Assembly: GCA_029260575.1 (NCBI GenBank)
Contig: JAJDDB010000009.1
Span: 338,394 to 402,393 of the forward strand
DNA length: 64,000 bases
DNA from: Phycisphaerales bacterium
Lineage (GTDB): Bacteria; Planctomycetota; Phycisphaerae; Phycisphaerales; SM1A02
Direction: 5' to 3'
This document shows, one piece after another, positions 1 through 8,078 of the stretch (its first letter is position 1; every line of letters begins with the position of its first letter). A program made the translations under genes and the position numbers. Below the pieces are notes generated by a model. That model was not told the DNA's origin and ran no database searches. It saw nothing but the letters and a program-made list of their open reading frames with translations.

Positions 1-51
1 AATCATACCGCGCGGCAGGGCAAGGCCATCAACAACTGTGGGAATTGTGCA

Positions 52-375
52 TCAACCGGACACATCAAGCGATCGGCCGAGCTGCACAGCGGTGCCCGCT
101 TCGATTCGGTCAGCCGCGCGCGTGTACAGTTGCAGTACAGCGCTTTGCGGGGCGGGGCTGGGCGCGAAGTCGATCGGCTGATTCACCTGCCCGGCCACGA
201 GCGCTTCGATGCGCTGGTTTGGCTGGGCTGCTGTTGCTGGGGCATAGGCATCGCTTTGCTGCACTCGTGCCGCCGGTGGGGTCGGCGCCGGCGCAGGAGC
301 GGGCGTGGTGGTGGCGGCGGGTTTGACGCCATAGGCCCGGGCGATGTGCATTGGAATGGAGCCGTTGATCTGCAT
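52..375 (-). CDS. small proline/alanine-rich hypothetical protein
   Basis: I do not recognise the function of this protein of about 107 residues. It opens with MQINGSIPMHIARAYG, has a low-complexity Pro/Ala stretch at about residues 20-35, then a soluble, charged C-terminal half ending in GRSLDVSG. There is no signal peptide, membrane segment or cysteine motif. It lies about 95 bases downstream of the anti-sigma gene on the same strand, so it may be the last gene of that sigma/anti-sigma unit. I chose the ATG at 375 because GGA precedes it by 5 bases; an in-frame ATG at 390 is possible. The first lines resemble FlgM-type anti-sigma-28 N-termini only loosely, so I do not call it that. The 51 bases before its stop codon hold nothing I can name. 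Confidence 0.55.
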   Translation of the reverse strand: MQINGSIPMHIARAYGVKPAATTTPAPAPAPTPPAARVQQSDAYAPATAAQPNQRIEALVAGQVNQPIDFAPSPAPQSAVLQLYTRAADRIEAGTAVQLGRSLDVSG

Positions 376-469
376 CGGGATCCATGTCATCGGCAGCGAA
401 CGCGCAGCCGCTTGAAAGCAGCATTGGCGAAGTCAATAACGCAGGGGTGACGTTGGCGATCGGCACAAA

Positions 470-1471
470 TTACAGCGACGGTCGGGAGCCGACATGCTCG
501 CTCATTGCCTGCAGGGCTTCTGCCAGCTCGAACTTCGATGCGTCCGACCACAACTCGCGAGCGACTGTTTCCGTTACCGGCCCGCGCACGATGCGCAGCA
601 GGATCGACTCTGCGACGCGCACAATCGCGCGATCTTCAGCCGACAATCGCTGTTTGGTCTGGTTGATCCGAGGCAGCAGTTCGTCGTACTCAGTGATCCG
701 GCGAATCCGGTCGACTTCCGCAAAGTTGTGCAGCTCTGCATCAGCCAGTGTTTCCATCAGCAGCGACACCGAATACAACGTTTGCACATCTTCATCGCTC
801 AGGTTGGAACCGCGCGCAACCAGCGCTGCAGCATCGCGCCAGGCTTGGTCCGGATCATCTTCAAATGTCGGCGGCATCTGCGCCGGCTGAATCTTGCTCA
901 TCGTTGGTTCGTCAGCACTGGACGGAACATCGCCATCGTTGAACGATGTTAACAGCGCATCGTCGGGAAGTTCACCATCAAATGTCCACGAGCGCCGCTG
1001 ATAGTTGGCGGTGCGCACGACGTTCGAAGAAGCGGTTTCATCATGTGCATCTGCACGCGCGTCAACGGGCGCATCCAGACTCTTGGCAACTTGCGGCACA
1101 GTGTTGTTGATCCACATGTTCCGATCGAACGACCAGATCAATACAGCAAGCGTCAAACATGCAGCAGCAGCGAACCAGCCGGTCCATGTCACCAGTGATC
1201 GACGGACTGTTGGTCGTTCCAGCAGTGCGCGTTCAATGACAGCCGCTTCAAACCCGGCAGGAAGTACGGGGCCGCCGGTCAGAGCATCCGAATCCCTGGC
1301 CATGAGATCATCAAGTGCTTCGGCTTCGTCGAGCATCGTTCTGCACGCATTGCACGATGTCAGGTGCCGCTCTGCCAGGTGACGCGTCTGGGCATCCACC
1401 TGGTCGTCCACCAAGGCTGACAGCAAGGCCCGCATGTCAGCACAATCCATGTTTGTTTTCGTTTCCGACAC
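470..1471 (-). CDS. membrane-anchored ZAS-type anti-sigma factor
   Basis: Probable anti-sigma factor that holds the ECF sigma factor encoded just upstream. The N-terminus carries the zinc-binding anti-sigma motif HLTSCNAC (H-x3-C-x2-C) at about residues 36-43. A single membrane helix (GWFAAAACLTLAVLIW) follows near residues 98-113, then about 220 residues of acidic, mostly polar sequence predicted to be periplasmic. The proposed start is GTG at 1471, because AGAGGA sits 7 bases before it; the ATG at 1450 is the alternative. The sigma gene ends 61 bases upstream on the same strand, the usual sigma/anti-sigma order. The long C-terminal domain has no family I recognise and may be the signal-sensing part. 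Confidence 0.8.
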   Translation of the reverse strand: MSETKTNMDCADMRALLSALVDDQVDAQTRHLAERHLTSCNACRTMLDEAEALDDLMARDSDALTGGPVLPAGFEAAVIERALLERPTVRRSLVTWTGWFAAAACLTLAVLIWSFDRNMWINNTVPQVAKSLDAPVDARADAHDETASSNVVRTANYQRRSWTFDGELPDDALLTSFNDGDVPSSADEPTMSKIQPAQMPPTFEDDPDQAWRDAAALVARGSNLSDEDVQTLYSVSLLMETLADAELHNFAEVDRIRRITEYDELLPRINQTKQRLSAEDRAIVRVAESILLRIVRGPVTETVARELWSDASKFELAEALQAMSEHVGSRPSL

Positions 1472-1532
1472 GTCCGTGTCCTCTCAATACATCCAACAAC
1501 TCTATCGTGCGGTTGCCGGCGAGCGCGCCGAC

Positions 1533-2093
1533 TTACCCCGCGGAATACTTTCTGAATTCATACACCTCCGGCTGCTCATCGGACGTGCTCATCTGTTCAA
1601 GCTCATCCATCAGCGCCGCGCGAGCGCGGTTCAACCGGCTCATCACCGTCCCCACCGGAATACCCAGATGTTCAGCAATCTGGTCGTAACTCAATTGTTC
1701 GCGAGCACGCAGCAATAGGATGGCGCGCTTCGCCGGATCCAGTCGCTGCATGGCTGCGCCGATTCGCCCGACCGATTCAGCGCTTGCAAGACCGGCTTCC
1801 GGCTTGCCTTCGGTGTGCAGTGATCGGTCGTTTTCCACCACCGGCAGCGCAGCCGGCCGTTTGGTGCGCTGCAGCGCGTTGATCGAAAGATTTGTCACTA
1901 CCCGGCGCATCCATGACGTGAACGCAATTTCCCCAGCATCAGGCGGCTTCTTCCATAGTTTGATGAATGCTTCCTGCACAATCTCCTCTGCCTGGTGGCG
2001 GTCTCGGCAGATTCCCGCACTCAATGCGATGAGCTGCGGTCCGAGCTTCTGCATCCACTGTCGCAGTTTGGCTTCAGTCAGTTTGACGGCCAT
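1533..2093 (-). CDS. ECF-type RNA polymerase sigma factor
   Basis: Sigma-70 family factor of extracytoplasmic-function size (about 186 residues). Region 2 is visible as RDRHQAEEIVQEAFIKLW and region 4 as LSYDQIAEHLGIPVGTVMSRLNRAR, the helix-turn-helix that reads the -35 element. It should direct core RNA polymerase to a small regulon and be held by the anti-sigma factor encoded directly downstream. The start is the ATG at 2093, with CAGGGAG 7 bases ahead; the frame is open up to 2141 but those extra 16 residues are not sigma-like. The C-terminal YEFRKYSAG tail is short and unremarkable. Confidence 0.88.
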   Translation of the reverse strand: MAVKLTEAKLRQWMQKLGPQLIALSAGICRDRHQAEEIVQEAFIKLWKKPPDAGEIAFTSWMRRVVTNLSINALQRTKRPAALPVVENDRSLHTEGKPEAGLASAESVGRIGAAMQRLDPAKRAILLLRAREQLSYDQIAEHLGIPVGTVMSRLNRARAALMDELEQMSTSDEQPEVYEFRKYSAG

Positions 2094-2182
2094 AGCAGAC
2101 TCCCTGAATCGGCCGTACGCCCACCGGATCTGCGTCGGCATCTCAATGACACCGTCCAGCCGGGGGTTATTCCGGGCACATT

Positions 2183-2200
2183 CCGGGTGATATTGCCCGG
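2183..2200. other. short GC hairpin between sigma gene and beta-helix gene
   Basis: CCGGG and CCCGG pair across an 8-base loop, and two further CCGGG words lie within the preceding 25 bases. On the minus strand it falls 33 bases after the stop of the beta-helix gene and before the sigma gene. It could be an intercistronic hairpin, but there is no T-run, so terminator function is uncertain. Confidence 0.35.
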
Positions 2201-2232
2201 ATGATTATTGGCCGCAAATTCAATGGAAGCCT

Positions 2233-3474
2233 TCAATCGGCGTTTGCGCCGTAAATCGACGCATCCGAATTGCTCGGCTGGTGGTTCTCATCAAGCTGAG
2301 GATTCATGTTCACAACCTGCGGCCACGCCTCCTCGACGATCGTGGGAATCATCCGGCTGCGAACTGCAGGATCTTCATCGGACCACCAGAGATTGCTTTC
2401 AAGGACAAGCTTGACCTTACGGGTTGTCGTGTCGACGAGAAACAGCCCCGTCAGATCGCCGCCGTGCCAGGCAAGAAGATTGTTCGCAAACACCGGCCGA
2501 ACGCTGATCGCCATCCGGGCATCATCGTGCAAGCTCAGCAGCGCGCAGACCCAACGCCGCGGCCGAACAAATGTGCAATCCCGGATCACGCATTCCACAG
2601 CATGGGACAACATGATCGGACATGGTTGATCCACAAAGATGCACCTTGAGATTCGGCACTTGGACACTTCAAACAGCGGCTGCGATGTTGAATCACTATT
2701 TCGTATTGCGGGCAGTTGATCAATTTTGCTTTTTCCGCCGAGACTCACAGCGGCTGTCGCCCCTGCGTTGTTGAATTGACAGGAGACGACATCGCTGTCC
2801 GTTGTGCCGCCGCGCATGCTGATCGCCAGTTCCGCATCGTATTGCGCCCTGCCGGTGAATGTACATTGCCGCACGACCGAACGCGTTGTTGCGATGCATT
2901 CAATTGCCCGACCGGTCCAGCCGTCAAACGTACACTCTTCAATCGTCACGCGATCCATGCCGTTGATGATGATCGGCCGGGCGTTTGCATCCGGTCCCGT
3001 TCGGTCGATGCGAATGTTGCGCATTTCGACATGTCCGGGTGGATGCACAGTTCTTGCCTTCGGCGCGTCTGCATGGCGCGTGACAACAGTCACGACAATT
3101 GCAGACAGTTCGCAATATTCAAACACCATGTTCTCGAGAACGACGTTGCGGGCATCGACGAGTGTCAGCGCCTGCCGATGTTTTCGGAACACTGCCGGGT
3201 GCTGCGGATCAATTCCGCGAATAACAATCGGGTTTTCGTCTGTTCCCGTGAGATCCTTGAGTGTTGCAGACCGATGCTCGCCGGGCATCAGCACGATTTC
3301 ATCGCCCGGCCGGCACTGTGCTGCTAGCTGTTCCCAGTCCTTGCCCGGCTGGACAAGATGCTGCGTCGCACTTGCCCACTGCGACGTGAACAGCGCTGTC
3401 AGAAGCACGAAAACACTGTGCAAATGCCGCGCGTGTTTTCTGACATTGTCCAAGCAGGCAAGCGAAAGTGTCAT
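2233..3474 (-). CDS. secreted right-handed beta-helix protein
   Basis: Exported protein of 413 residues. After a basic start, residues about 17-36 form a hydrophobic signal sequence ending in ASA. The body has the periodic pattern of right-handed parallel beta-helix proteins (pectate lyase or chondroitinase B type): GDEIVLMPGEH, then repeated rungs such as NIRIDRTG, VTIEECTFDGW, SVVRQCTFTG and CVIRDCTFVR. Such proteins bind or cleave polysaccharides, but no catalytic residues can be assigned by eye. Its ATG overlaps the stop codon of the mannose-6-phosphate isomerase gene by 4 bases (ATGA), so the two are translationally coupled. The coupling suggests, without proving, a polysaccharide-related role. 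Confidence 0.75.
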   Translation of the reverse strand: MTLSLACLDNVRKHARHLHSVFVLLTALFTSQWASATQHLVQPGKDWEQLAAQCRPGDEIVLMPGEHRSATLKDLTGTDENPIVIRGIDPQHPAVFRKHRQALTLVDARNVVLENMVFEYCELSAIVVTVVTRHADAPKARTVHPPGHVEMRNIRIDRTGPDANARPIIINGMDRVTIEECTFDGWTGRAIECIATTRSVVRQCTFTGRAQYDAELAISMRGGTTDSDVVSCQFNNAGATAAVSLGGKSKIDQLPAIRNSDSTSQPLFEVSKCRISRCIFVDQPCPIMLSHAVECVIRDCTFVRPRRWVCALLSLHDDARMAISVRPVFANNLLAWHGGDLTGLFLVDTTTRKVKLVLESNLWWSDEDPAVRSRMIPTIVEEAWPQVVNMNPQLDENHQPSNSDASIYGANAD

Positions 3475-4493
3475 GCAATCAAACCCATTGTTGGTGACGG
3501 CAGCGTGATCACCAGCACCGAAGTGTTCGCATCAATTCCTGCCACACAGTCTTCCAACAGAGCAGGCATCAGAACCGTATCCCCAGCCGTGATTGGTACT
3601 GCCGCGACGTTGCCGGCGCGCAATGTGCCGCTGCCGGATAGTACCATCCAGATCATCGGCATTTCGTTCGGCACAATGTTGAGCGATGTCGGAGCTTTGA
3701 TATCGGTCCGTTCGATGACAAAGGAGTCAGTTCGACACAGTTCGGTTGTAACGGTTATAGCGGTTCGCACGACAGCAGCCCGCCGCTGCTTCGGTGGTTG
3801 GCCAGTAAAGTCGATGCACTGCAATGCCGCATCGATGTGCAGCTCCCGCTCGGTGCGACCCCAGTCATACACACGGAATGTCGTGTCGCTGGGCGTCTGC
3901 ACTTCAGCGACCAGAACTCCCGCGCCAAGCGCATGACAGGTTCCGCTGGGCAGGTAATGACACTCACCCGGCTGTACAGGCACAGCAATCAGATCGTCGA
4001 CGACACTATCATCGCCTGCGCGAAGATGCGCTTCAAATTGTTCGCGCGTCACACCGGGCTTCACGCCTTTGTAAATCAAACCGGGCGGCTGCGCATCAAT
4101 CACGATCCACGCTTCGTTTTTCAGGTGTGCTTCGGGATGCGCAGCGACATACGCATCATCCGGATGAACCTGCACCGAAAGATTCTCACGGGCATCGAGA
4201 TATTTCAGCAGCAGCGGGAACCCGCCATCGGCCGAACGGCGTGCGTGGCCGAGAATCACGCGCTCGTCTTGATCCAGAACCTCCCGCAGCGTCTGCCCGG
4301 CAAATATGCCGTTGGCCACTACCGAACGTCCGCCGGCAATCGAATTGGGCAGATCTGCCAATTCCCACGATTCCCCGATCGGCTCACCCGGCGGCAGCGA
4401 CTTACCCAGCGTCTCCAGCCGCCGACCGCCCCAGACCTTCGGCTTGAGGATCGGCTCACACAACAGCGGATAGGGTTCAAACGCATCAGCCAT
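3471..4493 (-). CDS. manA: mannose-6-phosphate isomerase, class I
   Basis: Interconverts mannose 6-phosphate and fructose 6-phosphate, linking glycolysis to GDP-mannose and cell-surface sugar synthesis. The 340-residue cupin protein shows the class I hallmarks: KPKVWGGRRLE and PIGESWELAD near the start, the zinc-site QVHPDD at about residue 112, an acidic ligand in KNEAWIV, and the histidine in GTCHALG. Length is typical for short bacterial ManA. It is the first gene of a two-gene unit with the beta-helix gene, overlapping it by 4 bases. The start at 4493 has AAGGA about 11 bases upstream. Confidence 0.9.
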   Translation of the reverse strand: MADAFEPYPLLCEPILKPKVWGGRRLETLGKSLPPGEPIGESWELADLPNSIAGGRSVVANGIFAGQTLREVLDQDERVILGHARRSADGGFPLLLKYLDARENLSVQVHPDDAYVAAHPEAHLKNEAWIVIDAQPPGLIYKGVKPGVTREQFEAHLRAGDDSVVDDLIAVPVQPGECHYLPSGTCHALGAGVLVAEVQTPSDTTFRVYDWGRTERELHIDAALQCIDFTGQPPKQRRAAVVRTAITVTTELCRTDSFVIERTDIKAPTSLNIVPNEMPMIWMVLSGSGTLRAGNVAAVPITAGDTVLMPALLEDCVAGIDANTSVLVITLPSPTMGLIA

Positions 4494-4621
4494 ACAGCAT
4501 CGTTCCTTGATCTTCGTAAAACACTGTGGAATTCGACATATCGCCGCCGGTTACGGGGTCCACGTAGAATAGTGCAGTGTTGGCGCGTGCGCCGCCGCTC
4601 CATCGAACAGGACCTGATTCC

Positions 4622-5110
4622 ATGATGAATACGAAACGCATACTTCAATCACTGTTGATAACGGCTTTTCTGTTGATGCCTATCGCCGCGATGCAATCAA
4701 CCGCGTCCGCGGAGACAGTGCTCAATATGCCGCCGCCGCCCAAGCCGGCGCAGGTCCTTCCGCAAATGAACATTGAAGAAGTCACCAACTCGTCGGATGT
4801 CGTGACATGGCGCGACCGCCGAAACGCAGCAGATATCGCCGGCCCGCACCGAAGCTATCTCGGTACGGTCGCCTTGACGCGCTACCGCAGGTATCGCTCG
4901 ACGTCCTACAACCGGTACATCGTGTTTCCCAATCGATTTCCGCAACATCACATTCAATTCGGTTTCGGTCACGGCTTCAATAGGTTTCACGGCGGCCATC
5001 ACTTCCCGTTCAATGTGAGTTTCCTGCACGGCGTACCGACACATCACGGCGGATACGACTGGCCGTGGTCTGGCTTCGGCCGGCCGTTTCGATTTTTCGG
5101 CACATGGTGA
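4622..5110 (+). CDS. secreted His/Phe/Gly-rich hypothetical protein
   Basis: Small exported protein of about 162 residues with no family I recognise. Residues 1-30 form a signal peptide (KRILQSLLITAFLLMPIAAM, then ...TASA|E). A short Pro-rich segment follows. The C-terminal half is rich in Arg/Tyr, then in His, Phe and Gly (HIQFGFGHGFNRFHGGHHF), a composition seen in cell-wall or metal-associated small proteins. The start ATG at 4622 (or the adjacent 4625) has AGGA 9 bases ahead. It is divergently placed from manA and convergent with the UvrC-like gene, so it is probably monocistronic. Confidence 0.65.
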   Translation: MMNTKRILQSLLITAFLLMPIAAMQSTASAETVLNMPPPPKPAQVLPQMNIEEVTNSSDVVTWRDRRNAADIAGPHRSYLGTVALTRYRRYRSTSYNRYIVFPNRFPQHHIQFGFGHGFNRFHGGHHFPFNVSFLHGVPTHHGGYDWPWSGFGRPFRFFGTW

Positions 5111-5128
5111 TGCGCAACTCGGGCGCGT

Positions 5129-6346
5129 TTACAGTGAATCAACAATCGTATCGGTGACGCCGGTTTCGGAAGCTTCATCGGTCGCGTGTTTTGTAGTGCG
5201 ATGCTGCAGTTTTCTGTGCAGATTCTGCATCGACTTCAGAAGCAGTTGCGGATCGCAACTCTTGCCAAAGCGGGAAAAGACAATCGGTACGGTCGCCGTT
5301 TTCTTCGGCCGCAGCAGATGCGAGCACACCAGGCCGATGTTCTCAAGTTCCTCTTCACCAAAGTCGAATGCATGTGCCGCGCATTGCGCATCAACACACT
5401 CTGCAACTGCTGCCAGTTCCTCGCGAGCGCACTGCACCGGTACATCCGCAATCGGCGCGATCCAACCGCCGTTGACCAGGAACACTCGAGTCGTATCTTT
5501 CGCTTCACCCGGACACACCACCAGCCAGCGGAAATGTTCGAGTCGATCGACGTGGGCAAACGCTGGCTTCATGGCCGGAGCCAGATCGCTGAGCTGCCGT
5601 TTTGCGCGTTTGGCTGCTTCGAAATTCATGTCAGCACTTAAGTGCTGCATGTGCTCTTGTAGAGCGTCCATCGTCGGTTGCCGATTGCACGCAAACGTGA
5701 CCGCTGCGTTGATGAGTTTCTGGTACAACTCCATGGACACGCTGCCATCACACGGCGCGGGACACCGGCCCATTTCCTTGTATGCGCACGCGGTGCCGTT
5801 CGGTGCTTCGATCAGGATGTGGTAATACCTGCACAGATCAAAACCGGCCTGCAGGGTTTCGATGAAGCGGGCCGCTGCATGTTTGTCGTTGATCGGGCCG
5901 AAGTATTGGCCTGCCGCACCTGTGGGGGCGCTGCCGGGATGGGCAGTTTTCACAAACCGCGGGAACGGCGTTGCGGCATTGACATGCACCCACCAGCCGA
6001 CCCACCGGTCGGTCATTGCTTTGACAGCATTCGGCACGTACTTCCTGGCCAGATGAAGATACGCCCAGTCCGCTTCAAACGGCGAGCCGACTGGAAGCGC
6101 CCGCACCAGTTGCGTCAAGCGGTTGTAATCAACACGGCGCGTCGGCCCGGTGTCGTCAACAATTGGTTCGAGCCGGCTTCGCACCAGCCGGCGCAGGTTC
6201 GCCGTCACCGCAAGACAGATTGTGTGTCCGGCAGCATCGACAAACGCAAACACACCCGGACGTGTCGGAAGCTGCAACAAAGCGCCGCCGTCATCATCTG
6301 GCGCGCGTTTGATCGAGAGGCAGAATTCCGGCTGCGGAAGCGACAC
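5129..6346 (-). CDS. UvrC-like protein with degenerate GIY-YIG and no nuclease C-terminus
   Basis: A 405-residue relative of excinuclease subunit UvrC. The N-terminal domain aligns with GIY-YIG nucleases (PGVFAFVDAAG ... NLRRLVRSRL at about residues 30-57), but the GIY and YVGK motifs are replaced (GVF, CLAV). Next comes the UvrC-type cysteine region YFGPINDKHAAARFIETL ... CAYKEMGRCPAPCDG, then a UVR-like helix pair (MQHLSADMNFEAAKRAKRQL) that in UvrC contacts UvrB. The RNase H-like second nuclease domain and the HhH domains are absent. It is therefore not a normal UvrC; it could be an accessory nucleotide-excision protein or a regulator that binds UvrB. The start is a GTG with no clear Shine-Dalgarno, so the N-terminus is uncertain. 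Confidence 0.72.
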   Translation of the reverse strand: MSLPQPEFCLSIKRAPDDDGGALLQLPTRPGVFAFVDAAGHTICLAVTANLRRLVRSRLEPIVDDTGPTRRVDYNRLTQLVRALPVGSPFEADWAYLHLARKYVPNAVKAMTDRWVGWWVHVNAATPFPRFVKTAHPGSAPTGAAGQYFGPINDKHAAARFIETLQAGFDLCRYYHILIEAPNGTACAYKEMGRCPAPCDGSVSMELYQKLINAAVTFACNRQPTMDALQEHMQHLSADMNFEAAKRAKRQLSDLAPAMKPAFAHVDRLEHFRWLVVCPGEAKDTTRVFLVNGGWIAPIADVPVQCAREELAAVAECVDAQCAAHAFDFGEEELENIGLVCSHLLRPKKTATVPIVFSRFGKSCDPQLLLKSMQNLHRKLQHRTTKHATDEASETGVTDTIVDSL

Positions 6347-6364
6347 GCAGCAATTGTACGGTTC

Positions 6365-6838
6365 TCAGATCACCATCCCGGTAATCGTCGATTCAAAAGC
6401 GAGTTGATCGCCAACGAGCGCCTGCGTGTTGCAGATAAACCTGCGTCTGCGGAATTCGACTTCCTCAGCAAGCAGGTACAACGTATCGCCCGGCAACACC
6501 TGTTTGCGGAAGATCGTGTTGTCGCAGCGCGTGAAGCCGATGAACTTCGGCTGGTCGACTTTCTGGCGGTACAGCACACTGCTGAGCTGCGCTGCCGCCT
6601 CGATGATCAACACGCCGGGCATGATCGGCCGCCCGGGTATGTGATACGGCGCCCAGAATTCATCATCGTCAATCGCTTTGACGCCCAAGGCCTGCGTATT
6701 GTCGCTGTTGAGCCAGATGACGTAGTCCAGTTGGCGCATGAGTCCGCATTGCGGGTTGATTTCGGCAATCTTCTCTGCAGCGACAGCTGTCGCGCTGAGG
6801 TCGATCGGGCTTAGGTCAAACAGCAGCTCAGACGCCAC
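6365..6838 (-). CDS. fabZ: FabZ-type 3-hydroxyacyl-ACP dehydratase
   Basis: Hot-dog fold dehydratase acting on 3-hydroxyacyl-ACP in type II fatty acid synthesis, or a close relative. The active-site helix region is clear: HIPGRPIMPGVLIIEAAAQ, with the catalytic His and Glu of FabZ, followed by FIGFTRCDNTIFRKQVLPGD. The 157-residue length from GTG at 6838 fits FabZ, and GGAG lies 8 bases before that GTG; the frame is also open from an ATG at 6922, which would add 28 residues without family character. The stop is 18 bases from the UvrC-like gene start on the same strand. No other fatty acid genes are adjacent. Confidence 0.8.
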   Translation of the reverse strand: MASELLFDLSPIDLSATAVAAEKIAEINPQCGLMRQLDYVIWLNSDNTQALGVKAIDDDEFWAPYHIPGRPIMPGVLIIEAAAQLSSVLYRQKVDQPKFIGFTRCDNTIFRKQVLPGDTLYLLAEEVEFRRRRFICNTQALVGDQLAFESTITGMVI

Positions 6839-7031
6839 AGCAGTGACTCCACAGTGCAACAACCCACGATTGCTCACCGGCCCTACTGTGGCGGTGGTGG
6901 CATCGACTTGGGCAAACATCACTCTGCCCCGTCAGCGCAAACGCACGGCAACCCAGACCAACGGTCGTGAGAAACCACGAAAGCCAATCGGGACATATAT
7001 CAACGAGGGCTATTCGGGTGATGCAGCAGCG

Positions 7032-7211
7032 TTATTCGTCACCGCGTGCATCCAGCACAACCTTGCGAACCGCTTGTGCCTGGTTCTTCAGGTCCTGCAT
7101 GGCCTTCCTGACGCGTGTGCCGGCTGCTTTGTTGCCTCCCTCAGCCTTCATCACATCGTCTCTTGATTCCTCGATGATCCGAATCAGTTCCTCGTAGGCT
7201 TGCTGGATCAA
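7032..7211 (-). CDS. histone H1-like small DNA-binding protein (TTG start)
   Basis: A 59-residue basic protein, too short and too oddly started for standard ORF lists. Reading from TTG at 7211 gives MIQQAYEELIRIIEESRDD, then a stretch containing GGNKAAGTRVRKAMQDLKN, and ends VVLDARGDE. The GNKAAGTRxRKxMQxLKN block is the hallmark of the bacterial Hc1/histone H1-like family seen in Chlamydiae, Bacteroidetes and planctomycetes. AGGAG lies 8 bases before the TTG, so the start is well supported. It is likely an abundant nucleoid protein. Its stop lies 109 bases before the ATG at 6922 and 193 bases before the GTG at 6838 preferred for the dehydratase gene. Confidence 0.82.
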   Translation of the reverse strand: MIQQAYEELIRIIEESRDDVMKAEGGNKAAGTRVRKAMQDLKNQAQAVRKVVLDARGDE

Positions 7212-7380
7212 TGCACCATCTCCTGAATTGAAGTGTTGAGCGTTTGAGTCGTTTCACGCGCCGCAGCAATGCCGCTGCAGACCACGTACCCGTCATTATG
7301 GCCACTCAGGACCCCCAAAGACAACTCCAGCGGCATGTTGACCCCAATTTCGTTCGTAAATTGTTTGGATTCCAAGCCTG

Positions 7381-7950
7381 CTAGACCCCCTGATCTACCG
7401 ATTTTGCCAGCTCCAGACACTGTCGAAACGCCGGGTGGGTGCTGTCTGCCATCAGTTCGTACATCGCTGACAGCACTCCAGTTACGACTCCGCCAGCGGT
7501 TCGGATGCGGTCCAGAGCAGGGGCAATCTGATCACGCTGTCCTGCCGAAATTGCGTCAGAGCACAAAAAACACAATCGACCAGCCGCCAGAAGGTCCAGC
7601 GAGGTTTGCAGGACACAAACCTGGGCTTCAATGCCTGTAATCAACACAGTCGAGCGCTGGCGATCCTGCAGTGCTTTGACCACATCATCAACAGCAGCGC
7701 TGAAACGTGTTTTTTCAATTACGACTGTGTTTTCCGGAAATGCATCACGCAACTGTGCAGCGGTTCGGCCAAGGCCATTGGGATTCTGCTCCGTCACGAG
7801 CACCGGCAGATCCAGAACATCAGCCATACGCAGCAGCACCGAACAGTTGTTGAGCATTCGATCCCGATCGGCAAGCGTGGGTAACAGACGCTCCTGCACA
7901 TCAATCAGTAGCAGGGCAGTGTCATCAATTTTCAATCGTGGAATCGGCAT
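7381..7950 (-). CDS. isochorismatase-family cysteine hydrolase
   Basis: Soluble hydrolase of about 189 residues of the isochorismatase/nicotinamidase superfamily. The Asp-Lys-Cys catalytic triad is visible: D17 in LLLIDVQERL, K80 in VIEKTRFSA and C112 in TGIEAQVCVLQT. The GIEAQVCVLQT form is that of the small YcaC-like hydrolases rather than true isochorismatases, so the substrate is unknown. The start is ATG at 7950; the upstream frame (to 8010) adds residues without family character, and I see no strong Shine-Dalgarno. The 169 bases between this gene and the histone-like gene contain no convincing ORF. Confidence 0.8.
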   Translation of the reverse strand: MPIPRLKIDDTALLLIDVQERLLPTLADRDRMLNNCSVLLRMADVLDLPVLVTEQNPNGLGRTAAQLRDAFPENTVVIEKTRFSAAVDDVVKALQDRQRSTVLITGIEAQVCVLQTSLDLLAAGRLCFLCSDAISAGQRDQIAPALDRIRTAGGVVTGVLSAMYELMADSTHPAFRQCLELAKSVDQGV

Positions 7951-8078
7951 ATGCGCATCATAAAGGAGCAACCGTTGTCTGCGCGACTGTATGCCCCGAA
8001 GGGGATGCACAATAAAGAACCGGCCCGGAGCAATGCGCTTCGGGTCGGTTGGCTGTTCTGCAAGATGTCCAAAGCAGC

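Noticed and set aside
110..466. 118-codon minus-strand ORF at the left end
   Set aside because: Overlaps the better-looking frame at 52-375 and has the Arg/His/Ser bias of a shadow frame.
7208..7420. 70-codon minus-strand ORF before the histone-like gene
   Set aside because: It overlaps the isochorismatase gene's end and the histone gene's start, and has no family character; the AGGAG nearby serves the TTG start.
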